Source: Taxillus chinensis (Eukaryota > Streptophyta > Magnoliopsida > Santalales > Loranthaceae). From it: a stretch of 64,000 nucleotides of DNA. The position numbers and the translations under genes were made by a program. Below are positions 47,354 through 57,184 of the stretch, in pieces. Where the stretch lies: assembly GCA_023512835.1 (NCBI GenBank), contig CM042092.1:44882535-44946534 (forward strand), read 5' to 3'. The notes below the pieces were generated by a model, which saw only the letters and a list, made by a program, of their open reading frames with translations, was not told the DNA's origin and did not search any database. Positions within the stretch are counted from its first letter, which is position 1, and every line of letters begins with the position of its first letter.

Positions 47354-47814
47354 AGTCTACATATTAAACAAGACTAGAGTCAGCATCTCTCAGGCTCTAT
47401 ACACCCTCATCCCCATGGGCCATGAGGTACTCAAGCAACTTTTCGCATGTAAACATACAGGATAATCACTCAGAACTTCACAGCAAATATTCACAGCAAT
47501 AATTCTCAACAACAATTTGCAGCAAAAATTTTCAGCAACAATCTTCAGTAACAATTTTCAGCAACAATTTTCAACAACACAACATTCCAAATCATAACAT
47601 TTATATTGAAATTTAAACTAGTGCCCTAATGCCAATGCATGTATGCACCCTCAACCCAAATGCAAATGTCCTACTCCTTGGTCTAACAACCCCTGAGTAC
47701 ACCCCAGAAACCCAGATCGAACCACGGTGATCAGGCGTATCCTATACTGCCACCTGAGAGCCTCAAAAGTAATTATCCCTCCCCACTATCCTAAGTCCAC
47801 TAGATCATGAACGA
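47354..47814 (-). other. Tek-B leader between primer site and gag
   Basis: Non-coding. Contains several CAACAATTTTCAGCAA-like short repeats (47515-47580). The matching leader in Tek-C is 51741-52184. Confidence 0.6.
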
Positions 47815-47826
47815 GCTCTGATACCA
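47815..47826 (-). other. Tek-B primer-binding site TGGTATCAGAGC
   Basis: Perfect initiator tRNA-Met site on the minus strand, three bases inside the LTR end at 47830. It proves the orientation of Tek-B. Confidence 0.9.
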
Positions 47827-47829
47827 TAT

Positions 47830-49773
47830 TGTCACGCCCCAATTTCCTCTCACTTGGAAATGAGGAGTAACTACCCATGCCCGCACCTGAAGGGTCAAGG
47901 GGTTGGTGCAAACACCTACAAAGGACTTATGTCACGGGTGCTGTCCCAAACCTCTACAACCAGGCTAACAGGCCACGGGGCATGCTCCTGATCCCAAACC
48001 ATGCACACAAACATAGATTAAACAATAAACATATCTCAATCTATTACACCTCAAGAAGAGTTCCAAGTTTATTACAACTCAACTGGGAAAAACTCCCATC
48101 AAACCAGAATATATATAGTTTATAAACAATCTAAACCATAAAACATCGGTCCACAAAAGCAATAAAAATAATAATAATTCTTCAGCCTCAGTAGCTTACC
48201 ACCACAGCTCTTTCACCTACCGCCTGCTAGACCCTGTAAAAGAACAGTTTATAGGAGGGGTGAGCAAACCATAGCTCAGTAGGGTTCAAGTCTCCCCAGA
48301 CCCATCCCACTCTACAATATGCATGACAAGTGTATGCTTGTGCTCGTGTAGTGCCTAAAGCTAAGCAGCACACATCACCTAGTAACACACCATTTACCTG
48401 AGCCCACACTGGAGGGCAGAGGACACCCCGCCACCACGGCGACATGACATACCACATCCAGGCGAATGTTGCATGGTCACCAATGCAACATTTCCCACCC
48501 GAGTCAGATATGGCCATCACCTCCTCGGACGCCATACCTACCCTCAGGAATGGGTGCAGACTTAGCCCACCGTCGTGAGTGCTACACCGAGACTCAGGAC
48601 CGCAGCCCTGGCCAAATCTCAAAGGGTCCAGTAATTGTGCCTGGCCCATGACTCAGTTCAACCCACATGCATTTGGGTACTCAAACTCAATCACAAATTC
48701 ACAGCATCTCAGCAAGTACATCAGAGTACATCTCAGTAAACACAGCTCAAGCGCAAGTATATCTCAGTAATGTAACTCAGGTGTACATCCCAAATCAGGA
48801 CAAGGTACTTAACAATATATCTCAATACAAACATGTTAATATAGCTTACCAAGCACAACTCGGGCATAACAAAGCAACTCAACAGTACACTTGATAACAT
48901 GCATTTATGCCATTATTCTATTGCCTATTTAGGGGTGTTTAAGAACATGATTAGAGCCTTATTGTATCATAATTCATTTATATTTGCTCTAACCCCTAAG
49001 AAGATGCTATTTGCATATACATGCGCTTTTAGGCTATTTTGTCAGGTTTTGGAGTTTTATTTTGACTAAGTAGATGGCCTCAAATTAATTGGCGTGCAGA
49101 ACTAAAGTTTCTCAGAATGATGTCCTCTACCTTCCACAGAAGTTTCAAAGCCAAAGGCCTTGAATGCCAATTGGACCAATTGGCGTGCAAGCATATTACC
49201 GCAAACCAGCCTTCTACATGATGCAAGGAAGCTTCGGGTAAATTTTCAGGGCATTTGGACCTGCACGCCAATTGGGGATATGGCGTGCAAAATGGCGTGC
49301 TGCCATGTTTTTACACAGTTTTCTTTGTTTTGTTATTCTAAAGACTTCTCTCTAAAGAATCCTTCTCAAATTCCTTTTTGTGTGTGAGTAATCAGGTTTT
49401 AAAGGTTGGTTACACAGCCTACTTTCAATTTCAGTCAGAATACTCATGCCAAACTACCCATCCAGACAAATCCAGGGCATCCAACACAATTATTTTCAGT
49501 TATATATATTAGAAATCTCATATTAATCCCACATGCATCTACATGTTTATATATGTATTAATCATCTCATTCAGAATTGGGGTTGAGAGAAGAATCACAA
49601 CATGAAATTCCAGAATTTGGAGGAGGTACAAGGGTTAACAACGAATCCCTACCTCAAGAATTTGGGAATACAACAGCTCGTTGTATCCTAGCTACCTCGA
49701 TGCCTCCGGTCTCCCGTCGTCAGCAGGAACCTTAGATCATTGGCCTTGGATCGCCTCCCTCCCTCTCTGGCCG
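47830..49773 (-). repeat. Tek-B 5' LTR, larger part
   Basis: On the minus strand this is the right part of the 5' LTR, ending GGGGCGTGACA at 47830. It is interrupted by Tek-C at 49774 and completed by 59155-59648. It contains a second copy of the Athila-like segment (48892-49390). At many sites it reads CAG where the 3' LTR reads CGG. Confidence 0.87.
48892..49390 (+). repeat. Athila-like LTR fragment inside Tek-B 5' LTR
   Basis: Partner of 31715-32215, starting TGATAACATGCATTTATGCC after the same flank (AACAGTACACT). Being in both LTRs at the same place, it was part of the element before this insertion. Confidence 0.75.
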
Positions 49774-50047
49774 TGTAAGGACCCGTACCTTGAGTTAGTC
49801 ACAGTTTTGCCTTCTAAGTAGAGTTTTTCTAGATTTTGACCTAGTGAATGGGCTCAAATGAATTCACGTGCAAAAGAAAAGATGCTTAGAATGATGTCCT
49901 CTATCTACCACAGAAGTTTCAGGCCAAACGGACGTGTATGTGAGGTGCACGTGATATGGGTCCAATTCACGTGCAAGTGTGGTTGTCTTCTAAATGATGC
50001 AAGGAAGCTAGGGGTGAAGTTTGAGCGCATTTGGAGTGCATATGGAG

Positions 50048-50077
50048 TTGCACGTGAATTGGGGAATTCACGTGCAA
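50048..50077 (+). promoter_or_regulatory. 13-bp perfect inverted repeat carrying two G-boxes
   Basis: TTGCACGTGAATT and its exact complement AATTCACGTGCAA are separated by GGGG. Each arm contains CACGTG. Further CACGTG sites lie upstream at about 49940-49975. The same structure is at 57459-57488 in the 3' LTR. Confidence 0.6.
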
Positions 50078-50205
50078 ATTGGCGTGCAGCCATATTTTTG
50101 CATGGTCCCCTTGGTTTTGACATTCTAATGAACTTTCTCCAAAGGACCATGTTGAAATTCTGAGTATTTTGGCCTATATGGGTGCGGAAAGGTGCTAACT
50201 TGTGT

Positions 50206-50264
50206 GATCAAAACTACGTCGTTTTGATCCTGGGTTTACTTAATCAAAACTACGTCGTTTTGAT
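50206..50264 (+). promoter_or_regulatory. Two ACGT palindromes in Tek-C 5' LTR
   Basis: AAAACTACGTCGTTTT occurs at 50206-50229 and 50243-50264, extended on both sides by GATC or AT arms, with one mismatch to a perfect palindrome. A TATATAA box follows at 50277-50283. Counterparts lie at 57617-57640 and 57655-57676 with TATA at 57689. Confidence 0.58.
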
Positions 50265-51727
50265 GTGGGTAGTGTCTATATAATGAGGGCATGAGTTTGA
50301 GTTTAGGGTTCTTGTGTTCTTCTTGCTTGGCACTGCTGCTAGAGAGAGAGAGAGAGAGGGGATCTCCGGGCATTGCCGTGGTGGTTCGTGTCGTTGGGAG
50401 CCGTCTAGCGTGGAGGTTAGGACAAGAGCCTGAGGTAGGGATTCATGTTCTTCCTAACTCCCCTCGTTCTAGGATATTCACCTATATATATATATGTAAA
50501 TCCATATAGGTGTGATCTCCTATATGGATGTTGGCCTTCAGTGGCATATTCTGTTGATTCTGATGTTGAATTTGGCTTGAGGATTTTCTGGGTTTGTTTA
50601 TGCCCACCATGTGTTTGATGAAATGTCTATGAGGCCTGCACACTATGTATTTGATAAAATGTCTGTGAAGGCCTGCATGCCATGTGTTCAATATAATACT
50701 TGTGAGACCTTGTATATGGGTGTTTGATGATATACCTGTGTGACTGGTGTGTACTGTGTTTGATTTGTATTTGATTTTAAGCCTGTGAGGCTGATGTGTG
50801 TGGCTTGTATCCGACCATGTTGGTCCTTCCGAGATAAAGTGTAAATCTGTGGCCGAGTTTACATGTTGAGATGTAATGCTATCTTTGTTCTGTTGAATCT
50901 GTTTGAGACTGAGCTGAGATATGGGCCAGGCACAATAGCTGGACCCCTTTGAGATTTGGCCAGGACGTGGTCCTGAGTCTCGGTGTAGCACTCACAACGG
51001 TGGGCTAAGTCTACACCCATTCCTGAGGGTAGGTATGGCGCCCGAGGAGGTGGTTGACCATACCGACTCGGGTGGAAAATGTTGCATTGGTGTCCATGCA
51101 ACATTTGCCTGGATGTGGTATGTCATGTCGCCGTGGTGGCGGGGTGTCCTCTGCCCTCCGGTGCGGGTTCGGGTAAAGAGTGTTTCCTGGGTGATGTTTC
51201 TTTGCTTTAGCCTTAGGCACGACACGAGCACAAGCATACACATATCATGCATGTTGTAGAGCGGGACGGGTCCGGGGAGACCGGATCCCTACCGAGCTGT
51301 GGTTTGCTCACCCCTCCTATAAAGCTGTTCTTTTGCAGGGTTTAGCGGCGGTAGGTGAAGGCCGAGGAGCTAGGCCCCCGAGGCCGGGAGTTTTATATTA
51401 TTTTCTTTGTTGTACTCGGTTTTATGTGTTTGGATTCTGGTTTGGTTTTATTTATGGCTTCATAAGGGTTTTTCCCCGACTGGGTTGTAATAAACATTTA
51501 GCCTTTGCAATGGAATAAAATGAGATGTTGTTATTCAATTTGTGTTTGTGTGCATGGTTTGGGAGCAGGAGCATGCCCCTTGGCATGTTAGCCTGGTTGT
51601 GCAGGTTTGGGACAAGACCCGTGCCGAAGTCCTTTTAAGGTGCTTGCACCAACCCCTTGTCCCTTCGGGTGCGGGCATGGGCAGTCACTACTCATTTCCA
51701 AGTGGAAGGAAATGGGGCGTGACAATA

Positions 51728-51740
51728 TGGTATCAGGAGC
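51728..51740 (+). other. Tek-C primer-binding site with one extra G
   Basis: Reads TGGTATCAGGAGC, i.e. the initiator tRNA-Met site with a G inserted in the CAG. Either the primer site is damaged or this is one of the CAG-context sequence errors suspected elsewhere. Confidence 0.8.
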
Positions 51741-52184
51741 GATAGTTCATGGTCTGGTGGACCTAGGATAGTGGGGAGGCCTTGGCCGCTTCGAGACTCT
51801 TAGGAGGCAGTATAGGACACGCCTGATCAACGTGGTCCTATCTGGTTTTCTGGGGTGTACTCAGGGGTAGTTAAACCAAGGAGTAGGGCACTTGCATTTG
51901 GGTTGAGGGTGCATACATGCACTGGCATTAGGGCACTAGTTTAATTTCAGGTATGAGTATATCTTTGTGTGTTTGAAAACTTGTTGCTAAAAACAAAATT
52001 TTGTTCTTTGTGAAATTCGGTGATTTTTTGTGAGACTTGTTGTTATGAATTGCCGCTGTGTGCTTCGTGATTTACCCGTGTGTTTAAATGTAAAATGTTG
52101 CTTGAGTACCTCATGGCCCATGGGGATGAGGGTGTGTAGAGTTTGAGAGAAGCCGATCCTAGTTTGGTTTAAATTATGTAGACT
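51741..52184 (+). other. Tek-C leader
   Basis: Non-coding region between primer site and gag, matching the Tek-B leader in reverse orientation. No gene seen. Confidence 0.6.
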
Positions 52185-53306
52185 ATGCCTCCTAGGAGAG
52201 TAACCCGAGCTACTCCAGTGTAGAAGATGAATCTTCGCCCGTCCTGGAGAGGGAAGAGGACAGCGTGTAGAGGGCGATGATCCCCTGGAGCGGATCATGG
52301 CCCAAGTCCGGGCCCTAAGTGAGAACGTGCAAGGCATGCGTGAGGACCTCAGGGGAGAGATCCTAAACGAGGTGCGTCAGGAGATGATGGCACGACAGCA
52401 GTGCCACCCCCTCCACCCCGTGAGGCGGAACCTCCGTGTAGGCGGGAAGTGCCGGTGAGGCGGGAAGAGGGAGACGTGTTGACGCAGTTCCGAAAGGAAC
52501 ATCCACCAAGGTTCAAGGGAGGAGCCGAACCTCTAGGAGCAGAGCACCTGGCCGCGGCGGATCGAGCATGTGTTCTCCTTTCTTCGACCCCGGGAGGAAG
52601 ACAAAGTGAGACTAGCAGTCCGGCGGTTGGAGGAGGAAGCCTTGGAATGGTGGCTTAGCATCTCAGGAAGCCGGGACATGGAGACCATGGACTGGAATGA
52701 GTTCCTCCACTGTTCCATGAGGAGTTCTTTCCAGAGTCATTGCGGTGGCAAAAGCGGGAGGAGTTCGGCGGCACTGAAGCGGGGATCGCGCTCGAGCGAG
52801 TATGAGCGAGATTTTCGGGGGCTGAGTCGGTTTGCTCCGAAGCAATATCAAGGGAGGACCTGAAGGCCCATAAGTTTACCATGGGTCTCAAACCTGCCCC
52901 GAAGCAAAGGGTGGAGATCTTGCGACCGAAGACCTATCTTGAAGTCGTGGACACCGCCAAGATTGTTGAGAGAGGATTAGAGGAGGGAAGACAGGCTCAC
53001 CAGGAGCGGATGGGGCAGAGCGCACGCGACAAGCACGGTGAAACCAAGAGGCGAAGGTTGAGCCCGGGAGTGGGACTTTTCCCAAGGATAGGGGCCAAGC
53101 TTCAATGGCTCCGCCCAGATCCCGTTACTTTGGAGGACGGGGAGTCTTGCTGGGAACTTCCCAAGCGGGTGTACTGTTGTGGCCTGTCAGGGCACGTCAA
53201 ACGTGAGTGCCCCAAACAAGACTTGACGTGTCATAGCCGTGGGAAGGTGGGACACATCGGCAAGGTGTGTTTCAAGAAGGGGAACACCGGGGAGCCGGAA
53301 GCTTAG
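52185..53306 (+). pseudogene. Tek-C gag, frameshifted
   Basis: ATG at 52185 gives MPPRRVTRATPV and then TAG, where Tek-B reads AVDNES, so an indel lies near 52220. Frames then carry GDVLTQFRKEHPPRFKGG (52470), ALEWWLSISGSRDMETMDW with NEFLH (52640-52710) and ERDFRGLSRFAPKQYQ (52805), with shifts between. 52881-53306 keeps MGLKPAPKQRVEILRP and a nucleocapsid end with CGLSGHVKREC (first Cys out of register) followed by a knuckle-like CHSRGKVGHIGKVC. Gag forms the particle and binds the RNA. Identity is certain; the exact number of real frameshifts is not. Confidence 0.85.
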
Positions 53307-53508
53307 CACAAGGGAGCAGGGGTGGGACCCAATTTCAGGCCCCGGCCCCTAAGCCGACATTCGTGGCAGGCCGGTCAGCTGGTTCTAGTCATACTAGGCC
53401 ACGGGGGAGAGGCAACCACAAGGAGGATCGGAGGGGCGTCCTAGTGGACTGCAGGAAGGAGCAAAAGGGAAGGCAAGTGAGGCCGGTGGTGGGGCAAGCC
53501 AAGGGCGA

Positions 53509-55148
53509 GTGTTCGCGCTTACCTCGACCACTGAAATGAAGGATTTACCATCACCCTCCGAGGAAGGTGGAGCTGGACCTTCGGTGGTTCGAGGTACTAT
53601 TCTAATATCTCGCACCGTTGTTGCCGCATTGTTTGATACCGGAGCTTCGTGCTCCCTGATTGCTAAGTCCTTGGTGGAGAGCCTTGGACTTGATTGTGTG
53701 GAGGCCGATAGACCTCGAGGGTCGAGTCCCCAATGGGAGGTGTGGAGTTGATCCACCAAATGTGTCGAGAGTGTGCGCTTACGATAGGAGAGGTTGACCT
53801 CTCATTTGATTTGTACGTAATGCCCATGAGGACCTTTAGTTTGATTTTGGGGATGGGTGGTTGATGGCCTTTCAGGCTAAGATTGATCGCTATAGGCGAC
53901 GAGTATCATTTACTACACCCACAGGATCTTCCTGTACCCTAGTGGGTGAATGGGATAGAAATCTTGGGGGAGAGCCGGACCGACGAGGGAGCTATGGGGC
54001 AATATTACCCATAGGCTTGCCACCCTAACCTTTGAGGAGGAAGGTAACTTAGAGAAAAGGGTGTGGCCGGATGTTGTCGAGAATTTCCAGGATGTCTTTC
54101 CTGGGGAGTTGTTAGAGTTGCCTCCACACGAAGTATCGAGTTCACGATTGAATCGTTGCCAGGGGTGGGACCCATCTCACAAGTAGCATACCGGATGGGA
54201 CCCGCTGAGTTGCGGGAGCTTCGAAGCGAGATAAAGGAACCGGGAGATAAAGGTTTTATCCGTCCTAGTACCTCACCTTGGGGTGCACCGGTCTTGTTTG
54301 CTAAGAAGGCGGATGGTTCGTTGCGACTTTGCATTGATTATCGGAAGTTGAATCAAGTAACCGGTAAAGAACAAGTACCCTTTGCCGCGGATTGATGACT
54401 TATTCGACCAGTGAGTGGAGCACGGTGGTTCTCAAAAATCGATCTGCGTTCGGGATATCATCAATTGAGGGTCGGGGAGCGAAAACATCCCTAAGACGGC
54501 GTTCAGGTGCGGATACGGACACTATGAGTGGTTAGTGATGCCTTTTGGGCTCACGAACGCACTCGTTGTGTTCATGCATCTAATGAATCGGTATTTGCCC
54601 CATACCTGGATTCCTTCGTGGTGGTATTTATTGACGACATCCTTGTGTACTCCAAAACCCAAGCTGAGCATGAGGAGCACTTGGCCGTGGTGCTGCAGGC
54701 ACTACGAGATCATCACTTGTATGCTAAATTTAGCAAGTGTGACTTCTGGATGCAAGAGGTGCATTTTCTTGGGCATGTAGTATCTGCCGAAGGAGTTAGA
54801 GTGGACCCAACCAAGATTGAGTCCGTAGCATCTTGGAAGAGGCCTACAAATGTTTTCGAGATCCGGAGTTTCTTGGGTCTGGCAGGGTATTACCGGCGTT
54901 TTGTGGAAGGGTTTTCTCGGTTGGCGGCGCCCATGACAGCTCTTACACGGAAGGGAGCCAAATTCGAGTGGACGGACAAGTGCCAGCAGGCATTCGAGGA
55001 GTTGAAGACCCGCCTGACTACTACACCGGTGTTGAGTCTACCGCAGGAGGGAGTGCCATTCGAGGTGTATTGTGATGCGTCTCGCGTTGGACTGGGGTGT
55101 GTTCTGATGCAAGAACGCCAAGTCATAGCATATGGCTCGCGACAGTGA
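53509..55148 (+). pseudogene. Tek-C protease, RT and first RNase H part
   Basis: Protease: AALFDTGASCSLIAKSLV with DTGAS at 53634-53648. A frame change near 53740 leads to the linker. [21 protein letters not shown] (54135), [20 protein letters not shown] (54285), then a shift at 54360 where Tek-A has [27 protein letters not shown] near 54620 carries [20 protein letters not shown] and [20 protein letters not shown] follow. RNase H starts [19 protein letters not shown] near 55058. The frame 54528-55148 is open; TGA at 55146 ends it. Confidence 0.87.
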
Positions 55149-55555
55149 AGTCCCATGAGCAAAACTACCCAACACACGACCTGGAGTTAGCAGCAGTTAT
55201 TTTTGCCCTGAAGTCTTGGCGACATTACCTGCTGGGAGAGAAATTTGTGGTATATACTGACCACAAAAGCCTACAGTATATCTTTACCCAGAGAGACCTA
55301 AATTTGCGACAACAGAGGTGGGTAGAGTACCTGCAAATGTTTGACTTCACACTCTCCTACACGCCTAGGAAGGGAAATTTAGTAGCCGACGCGCTAAGTA
55401 GAAAGGGGAAAGCTGAGGTTTCCATGAGAGAATGGAAAATGATGGAGCAGTTGGCAGTGCTTCAGGTGCAACCTGCTTTCAGCAGTGAGGGAGCTATCCT
55501 GTGTCCTCTCACCGTGATACCAGAGTTGTATCGGCGTGTCCGGGAGGGACGATAG
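55149..55555 (+). pseudogene. Tek-C RNase H, second part
   Basis: In a new frame the RNase H continues [38 protein letters not shown] and GNLVADALSRKGKAE, normal for Tekay elements. TAG follows GREGR-like sequence at 55553-55555; the integrase lead-in then carries another stop near 55616. Confidence 0.85.
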
Positions 55556-55619
55556 GGCGACGTGGACTGTGAGGTGATCCGGGCCCAGATAGAGGCCGGA
55601 GAGCTGTCAGAGGACTAGA

Positions 55620-56961
55620 CAGAAGGAGTTGAGCATGAGCTGAAATTTCGAGGGCGTCTGATAGTACCACCTCCCTTGAGTGAGGATGTGCTGAGGGAAT
55701 TTCATCATTCCCGTTTGGCTGTACATCCAGGAGGAACTAAGATGTATCATGCCGTTCGCGCACAGTTTTGGTGGCCGGGGCTGAAACGGAGTGTAGCAAA
55801 GTTTGTTTCCAGGTGCCTTACCTGTCAGCAAGTGAAGGTAGAGCACCAACGACCCGCTGGTCAATTGCAGCCTTTACCTGTAGCTGAATGGAAGTGGGAG
55901 CATATTACCATGGACTTCGTGACGGGACTTCCTACCACTTCTGGGAGGAAGGACATGATTTGGGTCATAGTGGACCGCTTAACTAAATCAGCCCATTTCT
56001 TGGCAATTCGAGAGCGCGACTCTATCGGCACGTTAAGCCAGTTGTATGTTGATGAGATTGTCCGCTTGCACGGAGTGCCCTTGTCTATTGTTTCGGACAG
56101 GGATGCGCGGTTTACATCCCGATTTTGGGGAGGTCTGCAGGAAGCATTAGGAACCTGACTTAATTTGAGTACCGCATTCCATCCTGAGACTGATGGTCAG
56201 TCTGAGAGGACCATTCAAACATTGGAAGACTTGTTGAGGGCTTGTGTACTTGATTTTGGAGGATCATGGGCTTCCCACCTTCCTCTGGTGGAGTTTGCCT
56301 ATAATAACAGTTACCAGTCTTCGATTGGGATGGCCCCGTTTGAGGCATTGTATGGCCGACCGTGTCGGTCTCCATTATGTTGGGCGAGAGTCGGAGAGGC
56401 AACTATGTTAGGACCTCAACTGGTCCAGGAGGCTACGGCAAAAGTTCAGTGATTCGGCAACGCCTTCTTACGGCTCGAAAGCGCATGAAGTCTTATGCAG
56501 ATCGCCGACGCCGACCGTTGGAGTTTTTGGTGGGAGATCACGTATTCCTTCGTGTTTCTCCACGGAGAGGGCATAAAAGATTTGGGACTGGGTCCAAGTT
56601 GTCCCCTCGATACATTGGACCGTTCGAGATTTTGAGTAGAGTTGGACCTGTTGCTTATAGGTTGGCATTACCACCTAGTTTGAGCAGAGTTCATAATGTT
56701 TTCCATGTATCCCAGTTGCGGAAATATTATCCAGATCCCACACATGTGCTAGATTGGGGTACCCTGGATCTTGGAGAGGATGTGTCTGTTGTTGAGGCAC
56801 CCATTCGTATTGTAGATAGGCGAGAGAAGCAGCTGCGCGGCAAGACGATTCCGTTGGTTCGGGTGTTGTGGCAACACCGAGGGCTGGAGGAAGAGACCTG
56901 GGAACGTGAGACTGAGATGCGTGCTCATTATCCTGATCTGTTCGAGGACGAACAACTCTGA
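55620..56961 (+). pseudogene. Tek-C integrase with chromodomain, two breaks
   Basis: Open 55676-56158: [18 protein letters not shown] and [12 protein letters not shown] (zinc domain), [20 protein letters not shown] (first Asp) and [18 protein letters not shown] (second Asp). A TGA at 56156 falls in a CTGACTT context. 56165-56452: [18 protein letters not shown] holds the catalytic Glu; then [20 protein letters not shown]. After a second break at about 56450 the frame to TGA 56959-56961 has GDHVFLRVSPRRGHKRFG, HNVFHVSQLRKYY, and a chromodomain at about 56815-56940 (RGKTIPLVRVLWQHRGLEEE). Only two small lesions separate it from an intact integrase. Confidence 0.9.
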
Positions 56962-57184
56962 AGGAGGGGAGGAGGGCAAGCATCAAACTTCAACATAATC
57001 AGGTATTTGCCCAACTAGTCATCGCTATATGACCATGTGGAGTGTATAAATGTGTGAAATAATTTGTGATTTGTTGTGTATTAATTTGTGCTAGAGGGTG
57101 TTAGAGGCCTATGCATTGGTTGTGATTGTTTTCTTTCATTCTACCTTTTCTTTTCGAGGACAAAAAGTCTTAAGGGGGAGAGGA
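56962..57184 (+). other. Tek-C 3' UTR and polypurine tract
   Basis: T-rich non-coding sequence, the motif TTCGAGGACAAAAAGTC near 57153, and the purine tract AAGGGGGAGAGGA at 57172-57184 directly before the 3' LTR. Confidence 0.8.

Larger units (their letters stand above)
49774..51724 (+). repeat. Tek-C 5' LTR
   Basis: 1,951 bp, TGTAAGGACCCGTACC to GGGGCGTGACA. It contains an inverted-repeat G-box region, two ACGT palindromes, TATA at 50277, an AG run at 50341-50358, and a 3' half (50900-51724) homologous to the minus strand of 47830-48680. Confidence 0.92.

Noticed and set aside
48227..48649. 140-residue minus-strand ORF in the Tek-B 5' LTR
   Set aside because: LTR sequence; the matching stretch at 31049-31321 has a shorter, different frame.
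50482..50991. 169-residue minus-strand ORF in the Tek-C 5' LTR, repeated at 57958-58416
   Set aside because: Both LTRs have it but with frame-changing differences and no known domain; treated as LTR sequence, though a conserved antisense ORF cannot be fully excluded.
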